This document shows, piece after piece, positions 25,886-34,957 of a DNA stretch of 64,000 bases (position 1 is the first letter of the stretch; every line of letters begins with the position of its first letter). A program made the translations under genes and the position numbers. Under the pieces are notes generated by a model. It made no database searches. It had not been told where the DNA came from and saw only the letters and a list, made by a program, of their open reading frames with translations. Location of the stretch: positions 558,001 to 622,000 of the forward strand of contig NZ_CP108508.1 in the NCBI RefSeq assembly GCF_035917275.1. Reading direction: 5' to 3'. This DNA is from Streptomyces sp. NBC_01237. Its GTDB lineage: Bacteria; Actinomycetota; Actinomycetes; Streptomycetales; Streptomycetaceae.

Positions 25886-26709
25886 CCACACGCGTCGAGC
25901 CGGCCTCCGGCGGGCCCGCCCTGCCCCCGCCCTGCGGGTACGACAGCAGTTACGTGGCCCATCACACCCCGGGCGAGCGGTCGCGCCTGGGAACGCTCGA
26001 AGCGGCGTTCGACCCAGCCACCGTCCAGGCCCTCGTCGGCCTGCCCCTGCCCGAGGCCGCGGTCTGTCTGGAACTGGGGGCGGGCGCCGGATCGATCGCG
26101 GCCTGGCTGGCCGCCCATCGCCCCCGTGGTCACATCGTCGCCACCGACACCGACATCCGGTTCCTCCGCTTCCGGCCCGGTGCACCTGTGCGGGTCCTCC
26201 GGCACGACGTCGTCACCGAGGACTTCCCGGACGCCTCCTTCGACCTCGTCCACGCCCGCGCCCTGCTGTGCCACCTACCGGACCACGACCGTATTCTCGA
26301 ACGCGCGGCCCGCTGGGTCCGCCCCGGTGGCTGGCTCGTCGTCGAGGACCTCACCGTGCATCCCGTCGATGCCTCACCCCACCCGATCCTCCGCAAGGTC
26401 ACCCGGGCGGGCGAGGTCCTCTTCCGCACCACCGTCGGCACCGATCTGCGGTGGGCCCAGACCCTCCCGCAGCGGCTGCGGGGCATCGGTCTCCATGACG
26501 TCCAGGCCCGGACCACACCGGGAACGATCGGTGACGGCGGTGCCACCGACGCCTTCTGGACGGCCACCTTCGAGCAGTCCCTTCCCGCGCACCTCGCCGC
26601 CGGCACTCTCCGGCACGAGGACATCGCGGCCATGCGCGCTCTGCACCGCGCTCCCGGCTTCACCGACACCGCCGTGGCCATGGTGAGCGCCTGGGGCAGG
26701 AAGACATGA
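25882..26709 (+). CDS. SAM-dependent methyltransferase in the terpene operon
   Basis: A 275-residue class I methyltransferase. Motif I is VCLELGAGAGSIAAWLA, then IVATDTDIRFL, a DLVHARALLCHLPDHD acidic/post-II region, and WVRPGGWLVVEDLTV. The GTG start overlaps the stop of the fusion gene (GTGA), and its own stop overlaps the acyltransferase start (ATGA), so the three genes are translationally coupled. O-methylation of the oxidised terpene, or of a partner carboxylate, is plausible. Similarity to GPP C-methyltransferases is not obvious. Confidence 0.9.
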   Translation: MTTRVEPASGGPALPPPCGYDSSYVAHHTPGERSRLGTLEAAFDPATVQALVGLPLPEAAVCLELGAGAGSIAAWLAAHRPRGHIVATDTDIRFLRFRPGAPVRVLRHDVVTEDFPDASFDLVHARALLCHLPDHDRILERAARWVRPGGWLVVEDLTVHPVDASPHPILRKVTRAGEVLFRTTVGTDLRWAQTLPQRLRGIGLHDVQARTTPGTIGDGGATDAFWTATFEQSLPAHLAAGTLRHEDIAAMRALHRAPGFTDTAVAMVSAWGRKT

Positions 26710-27926
26710 CGCCTCTCCCCGTCCACCGGGAGAAGGGGCCCGCCGTGGGCCCGACGTCATCCGGCCACGGCTCGAATCTGCTCGACAGGACCTATCTCTC
26801 GTACAGCGGCCGCGACCAGCCGGTCATCACCTTGGCCATGGACTATCACGGAACCCCGCCCGCCCTGGATCCGCTCGTACGGCGTGTGAAGGAGCGCGCG
26901 GCGCGCATCCCCCGTCTCCGCGCCGGCACCGCCGCCCTCGGAAGCAACGTCCTCGCCTCCGCCGTGAGCGATATCGACGAAGAGACGGGCCGCATCTCCC
27001 GCAGCCCGTTCCCGCTCGTCGGCGGGCTGCCGCTCTGGGACGTCCGGCTCCTCGCGGGAAGACCCGGGAGCACGTTCTTCCGGGTCTGTTTCAGGGCACA
27101 CCACGGCTTCCTGGACGGAGTGGGCGCGACCCACGCGGCGACGGCCCTGCTGCCGGACGAGCCCGGCGAGGGCGCCCGTCTGCATCCGTCGGCCAGCCCC
27201 GGCGTCCATGGCATGGCCCGGGTCCTCAAGGACATGACCTCCTCCCTGGTGCACCGGTCCGCATGGGCACCCCCGCACTCCACCGCTCCCGACCACACGG
27301 ACGGGCGCTCCGTCTACCGGGACGTGCCCGTCGCGGTCCTGCGCACCTACGCCGACACCTACGGTGTGAGCGTCAACGATGTGACCTTGGCCGCGCTCGG
27401 CCTGGCGTTCGGCGATTGGCAGCGCGACCGCGTTCCCGCGGAATCCCGGCGCGACATCGTGGCAAGCGTGGCGATGTCGACCAGAACACCGCAGGAGCGG
27501 CACCACGCCGGAAACCGGCTCGGGGTGTACCGCCTGAAGTTCCCCCACCGGATCGAATCGTTCCCGGAAGCCGTCGCCCTCGTGTGCCGGCAGACGGCGA
27601 AAGTCCGGGACACCCGGCAACGCGATGCCCTGCGGACGGCGCTGGGTCTCCCGGTCCCGCCGAAGCTCGGTGTACGGGCCTTCAGATCCATGCTGCACCC
27701 GCGGGCGACTCCACTCGTGATCAGCAGCGTCTCCCTTCCGGAGAACCACACCCTGTTCGGCGCCGGTCTGTGTGCGGCCTCGATGACGCTGAACGTGTTC
27801 GCGAACTTCCCGGCCTACATCTCCTTCACGCGAACCCCTGAGAACGTCCGCTGTGCCGCGGTCTCCGACCCGGCCCGCAACTCCGTCCTCGCCGTGCCGG
27901 AGCACTGGGCGAACTGCCTCGCGTGA
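26706..27926 (+). CDS. WS/DGAT-like acyltransferase in the terpene operon
   Basis: A 406-residue member of the wax ester synthase/diacylglycerol acyltransferase fold. The catalytic motif HHxxxDG is intact in FRAHHGFLDGVGA, and the C-terminal half shows the companion pattern (SVNDVTLAALGLAFGDW; ASVAMSTRT; GNRLGVYRLKFP; ISSVSLPENHTLFG; MTLNVFANFPAYISF). These enzymes transfer acyl groups from acyl-CoA to alcohols. Coupled downstream of a terpene synthase-P450 fusion, the acceptor could be the new terpene alcohol; this is inference. Confidence 0.85.
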   Translation: MTPLPVHREKGPAVGPTSSGHGSNLLDRTYLSYSGRDQPVITLAMDYHGTPPALDPLVRRVKERAARIPRLRAGTAALGSNVLASAVSDIDEETGRISRSPFPLVGGLPLWDVRLLAGRPGSTFFRVCFRAHHGFLDGVGATHAATALLPDEPGEGARLHPSASPGVHGMARVLKDMTSSLVHRSAWAPPHSTAPDHTDGRSVYRDVPVAVLRTYADTYGVSVNDVTLAALGLAFGDWQRDRVPAESRRDIVASVAMSTRTPQERHHAGNRLGVYRLKFPHRIESFPEAVALVCRQTAKVRDTRQRDALRTALGLPVPPKLGVRAFRSMLHPRATPLVISSVSLPENHTLFGAGLCAASMTLNVFANFPAYISFTRTPENVRCAAVSDPARNSVLAVPEHWANCLA

Positions 27927-28104
27927 TGGCGCGGGGCCGCCGGGGTCCGCCTCATACGAACGCCGGGACGGCACCCGGAAGCCTGAAAACCGCCGCCCGA
28001 CCCGTGCGGAGCGTGCGCTGATCCGGGTTCCCCGACTACTGGAACGTAGGTTGGGCGCTGAACAGTGCACGCCTCACGCATCGGTTGAAAGACGGACGGT
28101 ACCC

Positions 28105-28920
28105 ATGAGTGACCCCGCGATGACACCCGGACCGGCGGTGCATCAGAAGATCGACACGTCGGTGCCGCACTCGGCCAGGATCTGGAACTACTGGCTGGGC
28201 GGGAAGGACCACTACCCCGTCGACGTGGCGGCCGGCGACGCGTACAGCGCCGTCTTCCCCGGCATCGTCACCATCGCCCGCAGCAGCCGCGCCTTTCTGC
28301 GCCGCACCATCACGTATCTGGTCGACGAGGCGGGCATCAGGCAGTTCCTCGACGTCGGGACCGGCCTGCCGACCGAGGACAACACCCATGAGGTCGCCCA
28401 GCGTCTCGCTCCCGAGAGCAGGATCGTCTACGTCGACCACGACCCGATGGTCCTCGCGCACGCCCGCGCCCTGCTCACCTCCACCCCCGAGGGGGCGACC
28501 GCGTACGTCGACGCCGAACTGTCCGACCCCGATCGCATCCTGGCCGCCGCCGCGAAAACGCTGGACCTCACCCGCCCCACCGCCCTGATCCTCAGCAATA
28601 TCCTGGGCCATGTGGCCGACTACGACCAGGCACGCAGCACCGTCACCCGCCTGATGAACGGACTGCCGTCCGGCAGTTACCTCTCCATCAACGACGGTTC
28701 ATGGGGCACCGACGCCGACTACGAGCAGGCCCAGGACGCCTACAACGAGACCGGCGCCGTCCCGTACTTCCTGCGTCCCGTCGACCGGATCACGGCGTAC
28801 TTCGACGGACTGGAACTCCTGGACCCCGGGGTCGTCCCGGTTCCCCTCTGGCGCCCGGAACCCGCCTCCACCGCCCCGGAACCCATCGGCGAGCACGGCG
28901 GCCTCGCCCGCAAGCCCTGA
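28105..28920 (+). CDS. DUF574-family SAM-dependent methyltransferase
   Basis: A 271-residue protein of the actinobacterial DUF574 (PF04672) family. The signature IDTSVPHSARIWNYWLGGKD is present, followed by FLDVGTGLPTEDNTHEVAQR (SAM-binding), IVYVDHDPMVLAHARALL and ALILSNILGHVADYD. The family is abundant in Streptomyces and its substrates are largely unknown. It is 178 bases from the acyltransferase, so membership in the terpene operon is uncertain. A GC-rich hairpin (CCCCGG/CCGGGG, 29000-29023) follows. Confidence 0.93.
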   Translation: MSDPAMTPGPAVHQKIDTSVPHSARIWNYWLGGKDHYPVDVAAGDAYSAVFPGIVTIARSSRAFLRRTITYLVDEAGIRQFLDVGTGLPTEDNTHEVAQRLAPESRIVYVDHDPMVLAHARALLTSTPEGATAYVDAELSDPDRILAAAAKTLDLTRPTALILSNILGHVADYDQARSTVTRLMNGLPSGSYLSINDGSWGTDADYEQAQDAYNETGAVPYFLRPVDRITAYFDGLELLDPGVVPVPLWRPEPASTAPEPIGEHGGLARKP

Positions 28921-29057
28921 CGCCCCGGACGTCCAGGGTCCAGGGGCCGCTCCGGGACGGGCTCCCGCCGGACGAGGGTTCAGGGGCCGCTCCCCCGCTC
29001 CCCGGCCACTCGCGGAGCCGGGGGCACCGACCCGGCGGACGGCCGCCGGGACAGCCC

Positions 29058-30158
29058 TCAGCGACCCCGTGCGCACAGGGCCGCGTCCACGGCCCCCTGG
29101 AGGTGGCGCAGATTCTCGCCCGCGGCCGCCCAGGTCGTGGTGTAGACCGTCACGGTGCCGCGGTGGCCCGTGGCCCGGCCGCCGCCCACCGAGTCGCCGG
29201 GCAGATCACCGCCATGGCCCCAGTAGACGCCGCCGCAGCTGAGCGGGATCGAGGCGACGCCGTAGCCGTAGCGGCTGCCCGCCGGGTACACGTCACGGCC
29301 GCCGACGGCGGTGGTGTCGTGGGTCATCAGGCGCAGCGCCCAGTCGGGCAGGAGCCGCCCGCCGAACAGGCCGTCCCAGAAGGTGTTGAGGTCCTCGGGC
29401 GTCGAGACGAGCCCGCCGGATGCGCCGAACTCGTACCCGGGAAGCTCGGTCACGTCCACCCGGCCGGCCTCCGGACGCGCCGGGTGGACACCGTAGTTAC
29501 GGGCGTGCGGCCCGCGCAGGGTCAGCTCGCCGGGGGCGGGCCAGTACGTGTCCTCCAGGTGCAGCGGGCGCAGAATCGTGCGCTCGATGTACGTACGGAA
29601 GTCGACGCCCGACGTCCTGTCGATCACCATGCCGAGGACCAGGTAGTTGGTGTTGGAATAGCCCCAGTCGGCGCCGGGCTCGAAGACGGGCTTCTCCTTG
29701 AGCGCGAGGGCCAGGTAGTCCTCCGTCGTGCCGGGCCGGTTCCAGTCGACCAGCGCGGCGTACTCCGGCAGTCCGCTGGTCTGCTTGAGCAGCTGACGTA
29801 CGGTGATGGCGCGTTCCGAGAGCTGAGGAACGTAGGTGCCCGCGCGGTCGTCGAGTCGGATCCGGCCGTCCGCCACCAGCTTCAACACGGCGGCCGCGGT
29901 GAACGCCTTGGTGTTGCTGGCCAGCCGGAATCGGCCCCGCGCGTCGGTCATCGGACGGCCCGGGACCAGGTCCGAGACCCCGGCGGTACGCGTCGCCCTG
30001 CCGTCGTACGCGAGAGCCCCCGGCACCCCGCCCCCCTCGACCAGCAGATCCAACTGCCGTTGCACCGGATTGGGTTGCTGTGCCACTGCCACCGGGGCGA
30101 ACGCCCCGGTGAGCGTTGCGGCGAGCAGGACTGCGACGGCCGGACGCCTGCGCTGCAT
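29058..30158 (-). CDS. Secreted serine hydrolase (class C beta-lactamase/DD-carboxypeptidase family)
   Basis: A 366-residue secreted protein. The signal peptide (MQRRRPAVAVLLAATLTG, cleavage near AVAQQ) is followed by the serine beta-lactamase-like core: SNTK with S81 nucleophile and K84 (LASNTKAFTAA), YSNTN as the second motif (WGYSNTNYLVLG), and HGGDLPG in the KTG position. Such D-alanyl-D-alanine carboxypeptidase-like proteins are common; whether it cuts peptidoglycan or esters is unknown. RBS GGGGGAGAG precedes ATG 30158. Confidence 0.9.
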   Translation of the reverse strand: MQRRRPAVAVLLAATLTGAFAPVAVAQQPNPVQRQLDLLVEGGGVPGALAYDGRATRTAGVSDLVPGRPMTDARGRFRLASNTKAFTAAAVLKLVADGRIRLDDRAGTYVPQLSERAITVRQLLKQTSGLPEYAALVDWNRPGTTEDYLALALKEKPVFEPGADWGYSNTNYLVLGMVIDRTSGVDFRTYIERTILRPLHLEDTYWPAPGELTLRGPHARNYGVHPARPEAGRVDVTELPGYEFGASGGLVSTPEDLNTFWDGLFGGRLLPDWALRLMTHDTTAVGGRDVYPAGSRYGYGVASIPLSCGGVYWGHGGDLPGDSVGGGRATGHRGTVTVYTTTWAAAGENLRHLQGAVDAALCARGR

Positions 30159-30392
30159 GAAACTCTCCCCCTGGTCCCGGCCCGCCCTGTGCGGGCCGAT
30201 CGTTCGCTCTGCGACGACTCTGACAGGCTCCCCGCTCAAGATCCTTACGCCTGACCCCCCGAATCGAAGGTGTTGCCACACCCCCTTGACATGGCGCGGA
30301 ACGCCTCGCCCGATCCTGCCGGGCTCCGGATCACCGGGCGCACGGGCCGCGCGCGTCCGCTCGATCGCGGGCGGCGCCGACAGGGGCGGGTG

Positions 30393-31670
30393 TCACCGCT
30401 TCCCGGAGGACAGCCAGGTGAGGGCTGCTGTGGTCATCGCTTCGATGCCGGTGCTCAGCGTGGGTTCGACGACCGGGGCGAAGTGCGGGGAGTGGTTGGA
30501 CGGAATGTCCCGGTCCGCCGTTCCGGCGGCGACGGCTTTCCGGTAGGAGGCGGGGGCTGTGCCGCCGAAGAACCAGTAGCAGACCGGAGCGCCCGACGCG
30601 GTGCCGAAGATCCCGCAGTCCTCGCTGCCCGTCACGGGTCCCGGGTCGAAGACCCTCTCTGCGCCGAAGTGGCCGCGGAAGGCCGTGACGGTGCGCCGGA
30701 CGGCCGCCTCGTCGTTCACGAGAACGGGGAAGGTGGTGATCGGGTCGATGTCGGGCGAGCGGGTGGCACCGGATGCCTCGGCCTCGGCCCGCACGATCCG
30801 TTTCACCGCTTCCAGCACTCGGGCCCGTACCCCATCGGTGTAGGTGCGGATGTTGAGTCTGAGCTCGGCGGTGTCCGGGATGATGTTGTCCTTCGTGCCG
30901 GCGTTGAGCGCGCCGACGGTGACGACGGCGGTGTCGCCGCCGGAGATCTCGCGCGAGACGACGGTCTGCAGGCGCATCACGGTGGAGGCGGCCATGACGA
31001 CGGGGTCGATGGCGGCCTCGGGGCGCGACCCGTGCGCGCCCTTCCCGTACATCGTGACAGCGAGCGCGTCGGCGGCGGCGAGCGCGGGGCCGGGGTGGCA
31101 GCCGACCGTACCGGCAGGAAACGGACCGACGTGCTGGCCCAGGACGACATCCGGTGTACCGAACCGGTCGAAGAGGCCGTCGTCGACCATGGCGCGGGCT
31201 CCTTGGCCGATTTCCTCGGCGGGCTGGAAGACGGCCGTGATGGTTCCGGACCAGTGGGCCCGTCCGTCGGCCAGCAGGTCGAGTGCGCCCAGGAGGCAGG
31301 TGACGTGCATGTCGTGGCCGCAGGCGTGCATGATGCCGTCCGCCGTGCTGGCGTAGGGCAGGCCGGTCCGTTCGGTGACGGGCAGCGCGTCGAAGTCGGC
31401 GCGGAGCAGGACGTGGGGGCCGTCGCCGTTCGCGAGCACACCGACCACGCCGGTGCGTCCGACGCCGGTGGTGACCCGCAGACCGAGCTTCCGCAGGCGC
31501 TCGGCGACGATCCCGGCCGTGCGTGTCTCGGCGAAGGACAGTTCCGGATTTTTGTGCAGGTCCCGGTAGAGGTCCGTGAGTCCGTCCCGCACATCCGGCA
31601 ATCGCGTCAGCAGGGGAGAACTCGCCGTCGTGTCAGGGGCGCTGTCAGCGGCGCTGTCGGTGTCACTCAT
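30393..31670 (-). CDS. M20-family amidohydrolase
   Basis: A 425-residue M20D amidohydrolase. Metal ligands are visible in HACGHDMHV (Cys/His pair) and PAEE (Glu), with the entry LRADFDALPV and the dimerisation insert beginning VTMYGKGAHGSRPE. The C-terminal NHSPHFAPV supplies the last His. Relatives hydrolyse N-acyl amino acids (hippurate, indole-3-acetyl conjugates, N-acetyl-diaminopimelate). ATG 31670 (MSDTDS) is chosen over an upstream in-frame extension of about 50 residues that is Pro-rich and lacks similarity. Confidence 0.92.
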   Translation of the reverse strand: MSDTDSAADSAPDTTASSPLLTRLPDVRDGLTDLYRDLHKNPELSFAETRTAGIVAERLRKLGLRVTTGVGRTGVVGVLANGDGPHVLLRADFDALPVTERTGLPYASTADGIMHACGHDMHVTCLLGALDLLADGRAHWSGTITAVFQPAEEIGQGARAMVDDGLFDRFGTPDVVLGQHVGPFPAGTVGCHPGPALAAADALAVTMYGKGAHGSRPEAAIDPVVMAASTVMRLQTVVSREISGGDTAVVTVGALNAGTKDNIIPDTAELRLNIRTYTDGVRARVLEAVKRIVRAEAEASGATRSPDIDPITTFPVLVNDEAAVRRTVTAFRGHFGAERVFDPGPVTGSEDCGIFGTASGAPVCYWFFGGTAPASYRKAVAAGTADRDIPSNHSPHFAPVVEPTLSTGIEAMTTAALTWLSSGKR

Positions 31671-31849
31671 GTGTTCATGGTCGGGGGACCCTGCGGGCCC
31701 GGCCTGTGGACCGGGCCATTCGTGGGCCGGGCACCGGGAGAGCGGCGACGCAGGCTCCCCCGAAGGCGTACCGGACACACTGCGAGGAGCTGGACCGAAC
31801 GCGGGCGGGAGAACCGGCACTCCTTTCGTAGGGCCGCGTGGCTCGGGTT

Positions 31850-32686
31850 CTAGTGGCCGTCACCGGGGCTGTGGTCCGCACCTTCGGGCGGGGCGGCCGG
31901 ATCGTCGTCGGGTTCGACCGTCAGTCCGAGCAGGCGCAGTTCCCGGGTGGACTTTCCGGCGATCTTACGACCGAGCAGGGGGCGCCCGTCGTCGTGGCGG
32001 TAGACACCCGCGGGTTCGGCCGCCAGCGGTTCCTCCCAGCCTCGGTACAGCGCCGTGAGGCGCACGCCGAAGCCGACCAGGAACGCGAGCGGGGCGCTTG
32101 CCGCGCGTGGAAGTCCCAGTTGGTCGAGGGCGATCCACACCGCACCCGTCAGCGCGGCGATGGCGACGAACCACTCGCCGCGGACGAACTGTTTGGGCGG
32201 GACTCCGCACGAGACGTCGATGAGGAAGCGTCCCGCGGTGGGGCCCACGACGGCGAGCGCGAGGCTGCCCAGAACCGGTAGACCGACCTCCACTCCGGTC
32301 TGCGCGCCGACGATGGCGTACCAGGGCAGCGCGAAGGAGGTGACGAGCTGGAAGAGCCCTTCCCGGAAGAGCTGCCCCCGGTCGTAGGCCAGGTGGTGGC
32401 CGATGATCCCGGCGATGAGGCACAGCACGATGTACGAGGAATTGGTGAGCGCGGCCGGGACATGACCCACCAGGACGTCGCGGCTGACACCCCCGCCGAT
32501 GCCGCCGAGCAGGGCCATCAGCAGGATGCCGACCACGGTGAAGTTCTTGTAGTGGTCGGGACGGCGGGCGAGCAGCGCGCCGTTGAGGGCGTTGGTGGTC
32601 GCCGCGACCAGGTTGATGAACGTGCCGCCTCCGCTGAACTCGAAGGATCCGAAACCGACGGCCATGGCCAGCTCTCTCGTGCTCAC
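31850..32686 (-). CDS. TRIC-type cation channel family membrane protein (UPF0126)
   Basis: A 278-residue membrane protein with about seven helices in two related halves. The family motifs are NALNGALLARRP, LMALLGGIGGGVSRDVLVG in the first repeat and LAVVGPTAGRFLIDVSCG in the second. Bacterial TRIC homologues are homotrimeric K+/cation channels. A hydrophilic C-terminal tail of ~50 residues (EPAGVYRHDDG to DHSPGDGH) is longer than usual. The GTG start follows GGAAGGAA. Confidence 0.85.
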   Translation of the reverse strand: MSTRELAMAVGFGSFEFSGGGTFINLVAATTNALNGALLARRPDHYKNFTVVGILLMALLGGIGGGVSRDVLVGHVPAALTNSSYIVLCLIAGIIGHHLAYDRGQLFREGLFQLVTSFALPWYAIVGAQTGVEVGLPVLGSLALAVVGPTAGRFLIDVSCGVPPKQFVRGEWFVAIAALTGAVWIALDQLGLPRAASAPLAFLVGFGVRLTALYRGWEEPLAAEPAGVYRHDDGRPLLGRKIAGKSTRELRLLGLTVEPDDDPAAPPEGADHSPGDGH

Positions 32687-32848
32687 GGGGTTCCTTCCGT
32701 GGAGGGGCCGACCGCGGCCGCCGCCGGTCGGCGCGTTCCACGCCGCGCGGCCCGTACGGACGCGCCGCGGGGTCGGCGTGCTCCGCCCGCGCGGGTGCGG
32801 CTGCCCGGGCCGTGGCGAGGGGCAGCCGCGTCGTGCGCGTGGTGGTGG

Positions 32849-34678
32849 TCAGGGCGTGACGATGGCGAAGTCGGGGTCGGGGGTGTCGAGCAGGCTCGCG
32901 AGAGTGGCGAAGACCTGTGGGTCGCCCTGGACCTTCACATCGTCGAAGCCCGCCCCCGCGAGGACACCGAGCAGTTGCCGCTTCGTCAGGGTCAGCGTCA
33001 GATCGGCGGCCGGCGCCGGACCGTGCGCGTCGGGGGCGCCGTCGGTGCTGCGGTACGTCAGCGCCCCGTTCGACAGCAGCAGGTGCCAGGTGCGGCCCTC
33101 GTCGGTGACGTGCCAGGCCATCGTGAGCTTCTTGGTCCAGGCGCGCGGCCCGTCGATGCGGATGGCGAGCGAGTCGATGAGCATGTCGACGGTCAGCGCG
33201 ATCGCCATCTCCGGGTTGGTCGTCTCCAAGGAGGTGTGCGCGACGGAGCCACGCAGTTCCTGGGCCCCCATCAGGTAGAAGTTGCGCCAGGTGCCGTTCT
33301 CCGAGCCGTGCCCGAGCTTCTCGTACACCGAAGCCAGTGCCTCCTTGGCCGCCGTGTCGCCGGGGGCGGCGAAGACCGCGTGGCCGAGCAGCGTGGCGGC
33401 GAAGCGCAGGTCTCCCGATGCCGCGTACTCCTCGCCCTTGGCGACCAGGGCGGCGACACCGCCGTAGTCGGCGGCGAACCGGGTGGCCTGCTCGGTCGGC
33501 GGGTGCTCCCACAGGTGCGCGGGGTTGCCGTCGAACCAGCCCATGTAGCGCTGGTAGACGGCCTTGACGTTGTGGCTGAGCGAACCGTAGTAGCCGCGGT
33601 TCGCCCACCGGCCCGCGAGGGCGGGCGGCAGTTCGATCCGCTCGGCGATCTCGCTGCCGGTCAGTCCTTGATTGGTCATGCGCAGGGTCTGGTCGTGCAG
33701 GTAGGCCCACATGTCGCGCTGCCCGGCCAGGTGGTCGACGATGCGGTCCTTGCCCCAGGTCGGCCAGTGGTGGGAGGCGAACGCGACCTCGGCCCTCTCG
33801 CCGTACAGCGCGATGGTCTCGTTCAGGTAGTGGGCCCAGATACGGGTGTCGCGGACCACCGCGCCGCGCAGGGTCAGGATGTTGTGCATGTTGTGTGTCG
33901 CGTTCTCCGCCATGCACAGCGCGCGCCGGTCGGGGAAGTAGAAGTTCATCTCCGACGGCGCTTCGGTGCCCGGCGTCATCTGGAAGATGATCCGCACCCC
34001 GTCGACGGTCTCCTCCTGGCCGGTACGGGTGATGTCGAGCGTCGGCGGGATGAGGGTGATGGTGCCCGTGGAGGTCGTCATGCCCAGGCCCGCGCTGATC
34101 TGACCGGCGGGGCCCTTGTCCAGTTCGGCGCCGTACATGTACACCGCGCGGCGGGTCATCGCGCCGCCCGCGTACACGTTCTCCGCGACGGCGTGCTCCA
34201 GGAACCCGGCCGGGGCGATCACCGGCACCGGGGCGTGGCCGTGCGGCAGGACGCCGAGCGAGCCGCCGAAGTGGTCGCCGTGCGAGTGCGTGTAGATCAG
34301 CCCGGTGACCTGGCGGTCGCCCCGGTGTTTGCGGTACAGCGCGAGCGCCGCCGCCGCGGTCTCGGCGGAGATCAGCGGGTCGATGACGATGACGCCGGTA
34401 TCGCCCTCGACGAGCGTCATGTTCGACAGGTCGAGGTTCCGGACCTGGTAGATCCCCTCCGTCACCTCGAACAGGCCCTGTTTGTTGCACAGCTGGCTCT
34501 GCCGCCACAGGCTCGGGTGCGCCGTGTCCGGGCATTCCTCGTCCAGGAACGCGTACGCGTCGCCGTCCCAGATCACCCGGCCGTCGTCCGGACGGACGAC
34601 CGCCGGTGCCAGGGCGGCGACGAATCCCCGCTCGGCGTCCTCGAAGTCGGACCTGTCTGCGTAGTCGAGATCAGTCAT
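32849..34678 (-). CDS. Alkyl sulfatase / metallo-beta-lactamase-fold hydrolase
   Basis: A 609-residue SdsA1-type alkyl sulfatase. The catalytic zinc motif THSHGDHFGG is intact; other landmarks are GIYQVRNLDLSNMTLVEGDT, AENVYAGGAMTRRAVYMYG, ENATHNMHNILTLRGAVVRD and FASHHWPTWGKD. The C-terminal ~130 residues (EMAIALTVDMLIDSLAIRID to the end) are the SCP2-like substrate-binding domain of this family. SdsA1 hydrolyses alkyl sulfates such as SDS. There is no signal peptide, so it acts inside the cell. ATG 34678 is preferred over TTG 34687. Confidence 0.93.
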   Translation of the reverse strand: MTDLDYADRSDFEDAERGFVAALAPAVVRPDDGRVIWDGDAYAFLDEECPDTAHPSLWRQSQLCNKQGLFEVTEGIYQVRNLDLSNMTLVEGDTGVIVIDPLISAETAAAALALYRKHRGDRQVTGLIYTHSHGDHFGGSLGVLPHGHAPVPVIAPAGFLEHAVAENVYAGGAMTRRAVYMYGAELDKGPAGQISAGLGMTTSTGTITLIPPTLDITRTGQEETVDGVRIIFQMTPGTEAPSEMNFYFPDRRALCMAENATHNMHNILTLRGAVVRDTRIWAHYLNETIALYGERAEVAFASHHWPTWGKDRIVDHLAGQRDMWAYLHDQTLRMTNQGLTGSEIAERIELPPALAGRWANRGYYGSLSHNVKAVYQRYMGWFDGNPAHLWEHPPTEQATRFAADYGGVAALVAKGEEYAASGDLRFAATLLGHAVFAAPGDTAAKEALASVYEKLGHGSENGTWRNFYLMGAQELRGSVAHTSLETTNPEMAIALTVDMLIDSLAIRIDGPRAWTKKLTMAWHVTDEGRTWHLLLSNGALTYRSTDGAPDAHGPAPAADLTLTLTKRQLLGVLAGAGFDDVKVQGDPQVFATLASLLDTPDPDFAIVTP

Positions 34679-34957
34679 ATGTGACAAGTAACCTATATGC
34701 CATCAAATTACTCACCCTTCTCCGGTGCGTCTCTCCGTGCGGCACTCCCCCGGGCCCGGCGGCCACGTACTCCTTCGGGCCGGGACGACCTCGTACCGCG
34801 TGAGCGGGAGGCGACCCGGCCGTCGAAGCCACGTCGTCCGTGCGTCACCGTTGATCCGGTCGTGCCCCGTGCACCACACTCGGTGTTTGGCGCCGCTCAC
34901 GGGAGGGCGGCGGCCGGACAACGGGACCGCTGTCCCGTACCACTGGAGGTACCAGAA

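Noticed and set aside
23525..26185. Long antisense frame opposite the terpene synthase-P450 gene
   Set aside because: No recognisable domains; the plus strand contains all catalytic motifs of both fused enzymes.
31965..34535. Long minus-strand frame across the alkyl sulfatase and TRIC genes
   Set aside because: Its translation is Arg/Pro/Gly-rich without motifs and overlaps two well-supported genes in other frames; a typical high-GC shadow.
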